A stretch of 64,000 bases of DNA from a virus, in the IMG/VR virus record IMGVR_UViG_3300032116_000001, positions 310,001-374,000 of that record; one strand, 5' to 3'. Below the pieces are notes generated by a model. That model worked only from the letters and a program-made list of their open reading frames with translations. It did not search any database and was not told where the DNA came from. The position numbers and the translations under genes are program-made. Below are positions 51,136 through 59,691 of the stretch, piece after piece (within the stretch, counting starts at the first letter, position 1; each line of letters begins with the position of its first letter).

Positions 51136-54100
51136 TTGCTGTTACATAAAGGAATTGGTATCTAATTTCCTGTTCTTCGATCACAAATCCAGCTGATTCA
51201 ATTTCCTGAATCAATTCTGACACACAATCGGACCAGCGATCCTTTGGCTCTGCGATCATAAGTGTCCCGCCGTTCGCAAGGCAACGATGAGCTTCTGTTA
51301 GATACTCTCCAAGATTGCATCCCATGAGCGAAAGCGAGAATACAGCAACGTCAATATCGCCGTTCATCAAAGGAATTTTAGATATATCACAAGATACAAC
51401 GTCTTCATTGATCGCGATATGATCGAAGCTGTGAACTCGATGATTTGGCAATGCCTTGGCAAGCAAGGCCTCTCCACACCCGAGATCAGCCACTACTAAT
51501 CGCTGTGACATTTGATTGATTTTCTCAGCAATCTTTTCGTAAGGAATCTCTTCCCAGTTCTTTCGTTTGTCCCCATAGAGCGTGTGATACAGATACCATT
51601 CCGATGGGTCATCTTGAAGCCGCTTGTGTGTTTTTTGTGAATTCGTGATGTTCCATCGACGATTCATTTCACTAAAATCACCATGGCGACGTTTTGCTTC
51701 TATTTCTACTTCGGGCGGAAGCGGAATGATCAGCATGGAGCGATCAATTAGCATAATCTCGTCGTTTTCCAGTCGCTCAACCCACTTATCAAGAGCTTCT
51801 TGCGACTTCTTAAGCATCTTAGAAGGATCAGCAAGCTCACCCTTCGCAACAGTGCCATCTACGGCACAATCCGCAAGTGTTCGTTTATAGTGGATACGAC
51901 CAAGGCGAGACTCGTCATAGGACCAGCGCAAAGGCTTAATGCCTCCTTCCACGAAGCCTTCCACGTAAACCACGGGGATCACAATGTCTACACCTTCATC
52001 AGTAAACTTACTGCCCTGGCGATGGATGCGACCAATTAGCTGATGGTATTCTGCCGCAGTCCAGGGCAACGATGAAATCACCATTCGGTTGGAGACATGT
52101 TGCAATCCATCCACACCCGTAGACACAGGCTTGCTACCAACGAGAACATCTACCTTGCCATCGCGGAACAAGTCCACGCCCGTATTGTCTTCACCCGTGA
52201 AAATACCAACCTTTAACTTAAGTTTAGCGCGAATCTCGTCAGCAATCATTTGTGTGAGTTCTCCCCCACCGACGTAATGCGAATAAACAATCGTACCTTT
52301 TTTAATATTGGCCAATAGTGTAGGCATTTTGATTTTGAGCAATGCTCGTTCCATCGCCACAACATCGCCCTTGGGTACTTTAAGCAAATTATCGATATGA
52401 TCGGAAGCATCAATTTCAGGATGATGTTCGCGAGGCTGATCCATATACGAAGGGCGGTAACGAATGCCATTAATCACCAAGTGGTAATGCAGCCTTAAGG
52501 CGTTGTTCACGTTCGACTTGTGCATCAAATCTTTGTATTCATGGCCAGTTACAAATTCTAGAAGCTTTTTGCCCTCCATCAAATTATTGATCACAGGCGT
52601 CGCACTCATGCCTAATACCTTGAGTTCTGGATTATTTTCCTGGGCTTGAACCCGAAGGGCGCGAAGAATCTGCAATCGCTTCGATTCGTCTTCTGATCGT
52701 TGCTTAATGTTATGAATTTCATCGATCACAAGGAAGTCAATACTCGCGCTTTCCAATAGTTTTCGCACATAATTACTTGAATTTGGCTGTTGGAAAGATT
52801 CAAAGTTCAGAATAACATAGTTGTGCTTGTCTCTATCAAAATCTACTGTATCAAGGTCTTTCGTAAACACAACGCTATCGGGGAATGTGTTCTTGATAAC
52901 AGATTCCCAGCCGCTTAAAGTAGCGTTCATGGCTACGATCACCGTGACACGAGCATCGATCACGCGACTAGTGAAAACCGCGCTGAGAGTTTTGCCAGCC
53001 CCTGTGCCGCTCATATTCAAAACGTAGCTTTGATTTTGCACCAAAACCGTCGTCAGGCGTTGCATCATATTAGGAAGTGTGATTTCCGTTTGCCCCTTGA
53101 GTCTGAATTTATATCCGTCAGGAATGGGAATGTTTTTCGCCTGTTCTAGCTGTGTCAAAAACTTGTTAACGATGACTTGATAATATTCACCCTTATCGGA
53201 ATAACTCAGCACTTCCTGAATATCAGGAGCGTTGATGTCTTCCCCGTTATTCAGAAAAGCGTTCCACAATCGCTGAGTGCGATTGGCAATCATGAAGCCA
53301 ATCGCTTCACCGTCGGCCATCGCAGGAATATTTCCCACAAGGTTATCGGGCGTGGAAAAGTCGCGGCTCTTAAGCGGCTTGATAGGATGATTCGCTGTCA
53401 GAGCAGCAATGCCCGTGGCACGAGGGCCATTTGCTTCATCATCGGCTACTGTATCAACCACTTGATAATCATCAAAGTCATCAAAATCATCTAATTCTTC
53501 ATCCGTGATTTCGCCGTTCTCGATGGCATCTTCAGTATCCTTAATAATTTCATCTAATATAGCTTGCTTCTCTTCATCTGACTTATTGGAGTCGATGATT
53601 TCCTCTAGTCTTTTAATAAGTTTAGAGGCTTTAGATGTGCCTAAAGATGCCGCCTTGGCGAGCCCGCTTTGCATTTGTATCAAGTAAAGCTCGCTGGCGT
53701 CCAAATACGGAGCAAGAGACTGAATGGATTTCAAGAATCCCAAATATGATCGGGAGTTCCAATGGCCCTGATAGCCAAGGAAATCTGACCAAGAAGTCCA
53801 TCCCCGATCTTTATAGGACTTAGAGGGATCACCAGGAATATCATCGGGCTTTTGTCCTGATTTACAATAGGGTGACCATTCACCTTGTGACTTCAATCGC
53901 AATGATCTAGCATAATCACGAGCATCTTCAAATGGCCTAAAAACACGATCTTGAGGGGCGACAGTTCCAGTTCCCAACCAATCACCCATCCCAATCCATC
54001 CCTGATCTTTATATGACTGATGAGGAGCGACAGGAATATCATCAGGTTTTTGCCCTGATTTACAATAGGATTTCCATTCCTCAAGATTCTTTAATCCCAG

Positions 54101-55351
54101 TGATCTAGCATAATCACGAGCATCTTCAAACGGCTTGTAAACACGATCTTGAGAGGCGATAGTTCCCGTTCCTAACCAATCACCATATCCATTCCATCCC
54201 TGATCTTTATATGATCTATCGGGATTAGCAGGAATATCATCAGGTTTTTGTCCCGATTTGTAATAGGATTTCCATTCCTCACGATTCTTCAGCCCCAATG
54301 ATCTGGCATGATCGCGAGCATCTTCGAATGGCCTAAAAACACGATCTTGAGGGGCGACAGTTCCAGTTCCTAACCAATCGCCATATCCATTCCATCCCTG
54401 ATCTTTATAAACGTGATCGGGAGCGGCAGGAATATCATCAGGTTTTTGCCCTGATTTACAATAGGATTTCCATTCCTCAAGATTCTTTAATCCCAATGAT
54501 CTGGCATGATCGCGAGCATCTTCAAACGGCCTAAAAACACGATCTTGAAGGGCGATAGTTCCAGTTCCTAACCAATCGCCATATCCATTCCATCCCTGAT
54601 CTTTATAAACGTGATCGGGATGGGCAGGAATATCATCAGGTTTTTGTCCCGATTTACAATAAGAATACCATTCATCACGATTCTTCAATCCCAATGATCT
54701 AGTATAATCGCGAGCATTTTCAAACGGCTTGTAAACACGATTAAAACTGGCGATAGTTCCAGTTCCCAACCAATCACCCATCCCAATCCATCCCTGATCT
54801 TTATATGACTGATAGGGAGCGGCAGGAATATCATCAGGTTTTTGTCCCGATTTACAGTAGGATTCCCATTCACGTAGTGATTTTAATCCCAATGATCTAA
54901 CCTGATCGCGAGCATTTTCAAACGGCTTGTAAACACGATTAAAACTGGCGATAGTTCCAGTTCCCAACCAATCACCCCATCCTTTCCATTCCTGATCCTT
55001 GTAGGACCTATCGGGATTATAAGGAATATCATCAGGTTTTTGTCCCGATTTGCAATATGATTTCCATTCACGTAGTGATTTTAATCCCAATGACCTAGCA
55101 TGATCGCGAGCATCTTCAAACGGCTTGTAAACACGATCTTTAGGAGCGATAGTTCCAGTTCCTAACCAATCACCCCATCCTTTCCATCCCTTATCCTTGT
55201 AAGACCTATCGGGAGTAGTAGGAATATCATCAGGTCTTTGTCCCGATTTGCAATAAGATGACCATTCCTCACGATTCTTCAATCCCAATGATCTAGCGTA
55301 ATCCCGAGCAGATTTGAAGTCTAAAAATTTTCTTGTTTTAGTAATTGACAT
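51122..55351 (-). CDS. integrase-repeat / SF2 helicase / Rrp8-like methyltransferase fusion
   Basis: 1409 residues. Residues 1-530: eight ~66-residue INT_rpt units (SGQKPDDIP, YKDQGW, GDWLGTGT). Then an acidic linker. Residues about 775-1110: SF2/SNF2-type helicase with SGTGAGKT, DEIH, SATP and QLIGRIHRQGS. Residues about 1255-1409: methyltransferase with VADLGCGEALLAKAL, VHSFDHIAINEDVVSCDISK, VAVFSLSLMGCNLGEYLTEA, GGTLMIAEPKDRW (each cited in parts). This closely follows Rrp8, a eukaryotic rRNA m1A enzyme. The plan is comparable to phage antirestriction helicase-methylases such as DarB. Role unknown. Confidence 0.85.
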   Translation of the reverse strand: MSITKTRKFLDFKSARDYARSLGLKNREEWSSYCKSGQRPDDIPTTPDRSYKDKGWKGWGDWLGTGTIAPKDRVYKPFEDARDHARSLGLKSLREWKSYCKSGQKPDDIPYNPDRSYKDQEWKGWGDWLGTGTIASFNRVYKPFENARDQVRSLGLKSLREWESYCKSGQKPDDIPAAPYQSYKDQGWIGMGDWLGTGTIASFNRVYKPFENARDYTRSLGLKNRDEWYSYCKSGQKPDDIPAHPDHVYKDQGWNGYGDWLGTGTIALQDRVFRPFEDARDHARSLGLKNLEEWKSYCKSGQKPDDIPAAPDHVYKDQGWNGYGDWLGTGTVAPQDRVFRPFEDARDHARSLGLKNREEWKSYYKSGQKPDDIPANPDRSYKDQGWNGYGDWLGTGTIASQDRVYKPFEDARDYARSLGLKNLEEWKSYCKSGQKPDDIPVAPHQSYKDQGWIGMGDWLGTGTVAPQDRVFRPFEDARDYARSLRLKSQGEWSPYCKSGQKPDDIPGDPSKSYKDRGWTSWSDFLGYQGHWNSRSYLGFLKSIQSLAPYLDASELYLIQMQSGLAKAASLGTSKASKLIKRLEEIIDSNKSDEEKQAILDEIIKDTEDAIENGEITDEELDDFDDFDDYQVVDTVADDEANGPRATGIAALTANHPIKPLKSRDFSTPDNLVGNIPAMADGEAIGFMIANRTQRLWNAFLNNGEDINAPDIQEVLSYSDKGEYYQVIVNKFLTQLEQAKNIPIPDGYKFRLKGQTEITLPNMMQRLTTVLVQNQSYVLNMSGTGAGKTLSAVFTSRVIDARVTVIVAMNATLSGWESVIKNTFPDSVVFTKDLDTVDFDRDKHNYVILNFESFQQPNSSNYVRKLLESASIDFLVIDEIHNIKQRSEDESKRLQILRALRVQAQENNPELKVLGMSATPVINNLMEGKKLLEFVTGHEYKDLMHKSNVNNALRLHYHLVINGIRYRPSYMDQPREHHPEIDASDHIDNLLKVPKGDVVAMERALLKIKMPTLLANIKKGTIVYSHYVGGGELTQMIADEIRAKLKLKVGIFTGEDNTGVDLFRDGKVDVLVGSKPVSTGVDGLQHVSNRMVISSLPWTAAEYHQLIGRIHRQGSKFTDEGVDIVIPVVYVEGFVEGGIKPLRWSYDESRLGRIHYKRTLADCAVDGTVAKGELADPSKMLKKSQEALDKWVERLENDEIMLIDRSMLIIPLPPEVEIEAKRRHGDFSEMNRRWNITNSQKTHKRLQDDPSEWYLYHTLYGDKRKNWEEIPYEKIAEKINQMSQRLVVADLGCGEALLAKALPNHRVHSFDHIAINEDVVSCDISKIPLMNGDIDVAVFSLSLMGCNLGEYLTEAHRCLANGGTLMIAEPKDRWSDCVSELIQEIESAGFVIEEQEIRYQFLYVTARKPL

Positions 55352-55599
55352 AATTATTATATGATTTTGAAATAAATAAAAAGGGTATTTTTTAATTTTC
55401 TAGCAACAGGGCCTCGCCAACGATCCCCGAACAGAATATGAAATTGTTCAGCGATTATATGGCCTTTCGTTTATATAATGTACATCGTGTTAATATAGAT
55501 CATTCCCATCAAGGCGGATGATCGCGAGCAAATTATTAATGTGATGTTTTAAGCCGCGGTAAGATTTTTCATTCTTAATGACTTTATAAAACTGTTTTA
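55352..55599. other. intergenic, no gene seen
   Basis: Next to 55351 the minus strand reads CATATAATAATT-ATG, the short-leader promoter form seen at 49226. The remainder has no ORF, repeat or strong hairpin that I can support. Confidence 0.4.
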
Positions 55600-55869
55600 C
55601 TAAGGCCTTCCGCAATCTTCATATCCCGCCGCAATAAACGATATAAAATCGGCATTAAACATTACAATTGGTGATCGCCCAAACTCATTAATCCCAAAAT
55701 GCGTATCAATGTAATGGCCATAAACGCCAGTGAAGAACACGTCTCCGTGTTCGTTCCAAATTCTGTTGACCAACACGGGAATATCCGACATATACATTGC
55801 CTTCTGTCTAATATCTCGATAACTACTGAATTCATAAACACCATAGTGATTAAAGACTTCTGTGTAAAT
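55600..55869 (-). CDS. open frame downstream of an in-frame TAA
   Basis: Ninety codons in the same frame directly after the TAA of 55870-56196. Text is protein-like from the first codons (EVFNHYGVYEFSSYRDIRQ), well before the first ATG (55797). Either a separate gene starting at that ATG (65 aa) or the second half of one gene cut by a nonsense codon or read through. Function unknown. Confidence 0.45.
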   Translation of the reverse strand: MYTEVFNHYGVYEFSSYRDIRQKAMYMSDIPVLVNRIWNEHGDVFFTGVYGHYIDTHFGINEFGRSPIVMFNADFISFIAAGYEDCGRP

Positions 55870-56196
55870 TTAAGTATATTTCCAAGCATAAGGATGGGCC
55901 TGTATAGTTGACAGCAAGTCTTTTGCAGATTCAGGAGCAGATTCAACTACACGCAAGTATCTTTGAGCCTGCACATTGGCCATGTTGTAAACTTCGTCCA
56001 ATTTAAGTTCCTTATGAACTCGCGGGCAAGAAGTAAAACCCGCTCGCCAGACTGAGTAATTACCTGATGCCCGAGCCAAACGAACAATCATATCGATTGT
56101 TTCGCCCGTGGGGTCTTCTGTGTATTTTTTATACATTTCTTGGACCATATATCCAAGAGTTTGTTCTCTGGTATTAAATTTGTAAAAATCTTTCAT
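55870..56196 (-). CDS. hypothetical protein, 108 aa
   Basis: MKDFYKFNTREQTLGYMVQE, helical, ending HPYAWKYT then TAA. Unrecognised. The frame stays open for 90 more codons after the stop, so the natural protein may be about 198 residues. Confidence 0.58.
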   Translation of the reverse strand: MKDFYKFNTREQTLGYMVQEMYKKYTEDPTGETIDMIVRLARASGNYSVWRAGFTSCPRVHKELKLDEVYNMANVQAQRYLRVVESAPESAKDLLSTIQAHPYAWKYT

Positions 56197-56217
56197 ATCT
56201 TATATATCCGATCATTC

Positions 56218-56616
56218 TTAAGAAAACAAATCATCCTCTTCAATAAGATCAACAGAACTCGACATCTTATCAGCATCTTCAAAAGACGGCAGTGATCCAT
56301 TTTCAGCAAAGTATTGTAACACGGGAAGCAATTGGCGCACTTGGTTTTGAGTTAAATGCATGCTTGTGCTAATTAGAACTTCTTTCGGGATTGGATATGT
56401 AACCCATCCGCTTTCGCCCTTGGTATCAATTCCAAGCTTTTTCGCGTCAGAAGACATGATTTTAGGATCGGGACACGTGATTCCAAGCCAAATTGCATCA
56501 AAGCATGCCGCACTGGACTTTTGGATTCTACATTCGCATCCGCACTGATCGTGGAACTTCAATCCACCAAAACCACGAACATCATAGGGGGTTTTAAAAA
56601 AACTTGATTCATTCAT
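56218..56616 (-). CDS. conserved small protein, 132 aa
   Basis: ATG 56616. FHDQCGCECRIQKSSAACFD, AIWLGI, then MHLTQNQVRQLLPVLQYFAE. This order (CxxQxSS, IWLG, MHLTxxQVxxLLPxLxxF) is a small conserved family in phages and bacteria without known function. Confidence 0.68.
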   Translation of the reverse strand: MNESSFFKTPYDVRGFGGLKFHDQCGCECRIQKSSAACFDAIWLGITCPDPKIMSSDAKKLGIDTKGESGWVTYPIPKEVLISTSMHLTQNQVRQLLPVLQYFAENGSLPSFEDADKMSSSVDLIEEDDLFS

Positions 56617-56699
56617 AATCAATTGTTTCTACGATAGTGCGAATGCTTTTGACAGCACTATCGTAGGCCTAAGTGCCTTGATGATTTTTAAGAAACAGC

Positions 56700-57654
56700 C
56701 TAATCGGGAAAGTATTCTTCACCGTTTAGATAATAGCGTTTGGTGCCATCAGAGTAAAGCACCGCGGGAAGATTATTATCTCGATGTATTCTTCCTTTAC
56801 GCATCCAAAATCTGGTGCCGCTGCCCATAATAATAGCAGGCTTATCTTCATCGCGATGGATTTGTCCATTCTGATACCACTTTTGATTTCCGTTGGAATC
56901 TATGATCGCGGGCAAATCATTGTCTCGATGAATAACGCCGCTTCTGTACCACACTTGTCTTCCGTCCGCGTACAATTCAGCGGGCAAGCTTTCGTCAACT
57001 CGGCCTGTTTTTCCATGTTGACACCACTTTTGATAACCATCTAAACATACAATGGCGGGCAAATCATTACCTCGATGAAACTTTCCATGTATGAGCCAAA
57101 ATTGACTAAAATCTGCCGAAATTACTGCGGGCAAATCATTACCTCGATGCCTCACGCCGTCTTTATACCACGCTTGATACCCACTAGCCATTGTTATAGC
57201 TGGTTTATCTCCGTCGCGATGAAGCTTTCCGTTTTGAAGCCACTTTTGGCATCCATTACTGTAAATTATTGCTGGGAGGTCATTGTCTCTGTGTATAAAT
57301 CCATCTTTAAAATAAATTTGATTCCCGTCGTATTCAATTTTATCCACGGGAGGCATCAATCTCATTTTTTTCACGCAAATAAAATGCTCATCATCCTCAA
57401 GTTGAGAATATCCGTTGTCCCAGTCAATTTCCACAGGAAAAATCCTATCCACATCTAAAATCCATGGAGTGGGATGATCCGTAACATAAAACCCTTCTTC
57501 CCCCCCAATCTTCATCCCCTGCAACATACTCGCTCCATTTTGCGGGCTTATTATTTTCGGGTATATAAAGTTTTTTTCCTTCTTCCTCACTTAGCGTATG
57601 GTTTTGGAACATGACGTAAAATTGTTTGTTTCTAAGTTCGTTCATAATATTCAC
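56700..57654 (-). CDS. HRDxDLPA-repeat protein, frame broken at a seven-G tract
   Basis: From residue about 120 there are eight ~24-residue repeats with G-x-x-H-R-D-x-D-L-P-A-I and Q-x-W-Y-x-x-G, a MORN/YwqK-like pattern. The N-terminal part lies in another frame: the frame from GTG 57654 (MNIMNELRNKQFYVMF, EYVAGDEDWG) runs to 57445, while the repeat frame opens near 57590. Both meet at seven G (forward C run, about 57500-57506). Six G would join DWG to EEGFYVTDH in one protein. GTGA overlap with the upstream gene supports 57654 as start. Confidence 0.65.
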
Positions 57655-58139
57655 TGTTTTGTTTGTTTTACAGATTCCTTCATATAGTTTTGTTTAGAAT
57701 AATATCGGCCTTGATGTATCCAAATTTCACCACTTTTGATCATGTAAAGTATCCACAAGGATAACATATCTTTGTTAACTGTGGGAAAATTGGCGCTCAC
57801 CGTGTCGTGACAAATCCCCCTGGGCGCGGGCTTCAGCATGTCAAGCAAAGTCTTTCGAAATTCTTCTTTGGTGAATTCTTGTTCTTTAGAGTCTTGTTTT
57901 TCTAATTCTGGCAGAATTTTAAGTTTAACAATATCACCATTTAAAGACAATCTTTCCATGTATTTTTTCGCCATAACACGACTAGAAAATCCAAGGATTT
58001 CCCCCTCACCATCATTGTCATTGTTTAGTAAAAATTCGCCATCAACCTTGATGAAATAAATTTCACTCATATCTTTGCATATGTCTTCGCCAATGCTAAG
58101 ATTCCGTCCATCCCAAGTGATTAAAATTGGTTTTGTCAT
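57651..58139 (-). CDS. hypothetical protein, 162 aa
   Basis: N-terminal beta part (KPILITWDGRNLSIG), then helices. C-terminal TVNKDMLSLWILYMIKSGEI, WIHQGRYY looks like a small winged-helix. Overlaps neighbours on both sides by four bases. Confidence 0.62.
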   Translation of the reverse strand: MTKPILITWDGRNLSIGEDICKDMSEIYFIKVDGEFLLNNDNDGEGEILGFSSRVMAKKYMERLSLNGDIVKLKILPELEKQDSKEQEFTKEEFRKTLLDMLKPAPRGICHDTVSANFPTVNKDMLSLWILYMIKSGEIWIHQGRYYSKQNYMKESVKQTKQ

Positions 58140-58363
58140 TTTTGCTCCATAAAATATTCTTCCACATCCCTGCTTGCGCCATTTGTGTTAATTAATTCGT
58201 CAATTTCTTCTTTCCAGTAATTTATCATGTCATTAATAGCGCCACTGTCCTCGCCACCAGCGACGGCCCAGCCGTCAACATCACGAGACACAGTGTAATA
58301 TATTAGTTTTTTTGCAAAGCTTTCAACAGTTATGGTGAACCCTCGATGATAATACACAGTCAT
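58136..58363 (-). CDS. hypothetical protein, 75 aa
   Basis: Beta hairpin-rich start (VYYHRGFTITVESF), acidic helix at the end. Four-base overlap with the next gene. Unrecognised. Confidence 0.58.
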   Translation of the reverse strand: MTVYYHRGFTITVESFAKKLIYYTVSRDVDGWAVAGGEDSGAINDMINYWKEEIDELINTNGASRDVEEYFMEQK

Positions 58364-58364
58364 T

Positions 58365-58730
58365 TTATGATTTTCTCCGCAATAGATTTTTAGCCGTGCC
58401 GCTATTTTCTTTTCCTGGTCTTACCCAGGCAATATCTTCGTCAGAGGCCAATGTCATAGCTTCGTCCCGATCAGTATCCGATTCATATCCCCCTTTGGTT
58501 GGAAAACCAGGGTTGTATCTCGGGGAATCAAACATATGAAATATGGTGACTTTTAATCCTGATGCTGATCGAAGAGACCAAAGATAATCAATCGCCATGC
58601 GATCAGTTCCTGGGGCATCGCCGATCACAAAATGATCGCCATTTACCACAGAACTAAAAATTTTCCCAACATAATGTTTTTCAAATTCTTTCGGAGTAAT
58701 ATCCAAATGACCGCTAATGAATTTGATCAT
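58365..58730 (-). CDS. SLOG-family Rossmann-like protein, 121 aa
   Basis: ATG 58730 (MIKFISGHLD), overlapping the HD gene's stop by four bases. FVIGDAPGTDRMAIDYL is the nucleotide loop, GGYESDTDRDEAM and IAWVRPGKENSGTAKN complete the SLOG pattern (G-D-A-x-G-x-D...G-G-Y...R-D-x-x-M...S-G-T-x-x-N). SLOG domains bind or process nucleotide-derived ligands and often occur in conflict systems. Confidence 0.7.
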   Translation of the reverse strand: MIKFISGHLDITPKEFEKHYVGKIFSSVVNGDHFVIGDAPGTDRMAIDYLWSLRSASGLKVTIFHMFDSPRYNPGFPTKGGYESDTDRDEAMTLASDEDIAWVRPGKENSGTAKNLLRRKS

Positions 58731-59683
58731 AAAAACACCCCCTTTTCCAGCGCGGAAAGTTCCCATTCCACATTTGCCCTGGCCGTGCTTTCCATCGTAG
58801 GAGTTGCAGCACGACTAGTATAAATCTTTGGACGATCAAGCATGCCCTCAAGGAAGTTTATTCGTCCCTTTCTATAATCGGGGTCTGATATGTGGCCGTA
58901 CTCTTTTCTTATAGCGCGAGCATATCTCATATACTTATTTGTTGATGTTGAAAATACTTCCATATCCGCATCTAAAAGCATGGCAACAACTGGGCTTTCC
59001 GTTTTATGATGCTTTGTTGCCATGATGCCACGTTCATGATTTCTTCCAGGCCAGAGATCAAGAATACTTGGTAATTCGTTTTTATTTAACCCCGCGCCCA
59101 TTGAATTCACTTGGCGAAAATAATTAATATCATTCATATTTGATAACATGAATTCAGCTGAATTTTGCTCATTATTCATATCTCCGATTTGATAACAAAT
59201 ATCGTGATACAAGGCGTCAATCAAAAGCCAAGGATAGTTTATCCCCGAGTGCTTAAGTAAAAACAAAACAACTTCTCGCATGTGCTTTTCATTGTGCCAA
59301 AACCTATGAGGTTCTGAATAACAAGCGCTGATGTTTCTGGCAATTGCTTCAATGTTTTCTTTGCATACGTATCTATCAAAAACCATATTAAAAACATCGG
59401 ACGCATTTGGTAAAAGCCAATCAACTTTAGGGTCATTGACGCAAAATGCTTCAACCTGGCGATATATAGTGTGTCTGAGGCTGAAATTTGCGGGGGATAC
59501 TTCAGAATAATTCAACCATCTGGATTTAGAAGCTCCAAAACAACTGCACCGAACCTTGACCTTTTCTCTCGATTTTCGATTATCGACAATTTCTCCGATA
59601 TTTAGCGCATATCTATGCCTACTATCGGGATCAGTAAACACGAACGGGGTGTTTACCGATACTATTTTCTTTACATCCAGCAT
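58727..59683 (-). CDS. HD-domain phosphohydrolase, 318 aa
   Basis: Residues about 120-270: YSEPHRFWHNEKHM, LIDALYHDICY (His-Asp pair), NEQNSAEFM, MATKHH, AMLLDADMEVF, IRKEYGHISDPDYRKGR. This fits small metal-dependent HD proteins of the COG4339 kind. Substrate unknown, probably a nucleotide. N-terminal 110 residues unassigned. AAGGA ribosome-binding site. Grouped with SLOG and phosphatase-Nudix genes. Confidence 0.78.
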   Translation of the reverse strand: MLDVKKIVSVNTPFVFTDPDSRHRYALNIGEIVDNRKSREKVKVRCSCFGASKSRWLNYSEVSPANFSLRHTIYRQVEAFCVNDPKVDWLLPNASDVFNMVFDRYVCKENIEAIARNISACYSEPHRFWHNEKHMREVVLFLLKHSGINYPWLLIDALYHDICYQIGDMNNEQNSAEFMLSNMNDINYFRQVNSMGAGLNKNELPSILDLWPGRNHERGIMATKHHKTESPVVAMLLDADMEVFSTSTNKYMRYARAIRKEYGHISDPDYRKGRINFLEGMLDRPKIYTSRAATPTMESTARANVEWELSALEKGVFL

Positions 59684-59691
59684 ATTATTCC

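Noticed and set aside
51122-55351. CRISPR-like or DNA satellite array from the repeating DNA
   Set aside because: The ~198-bp periodicity is explained by the eight coding repeats, with no spacers.
55662-55946. 94-codon minus ORF
   Set aside because: Out-of-frame shadow of the stop-split gene at 55600-56196.
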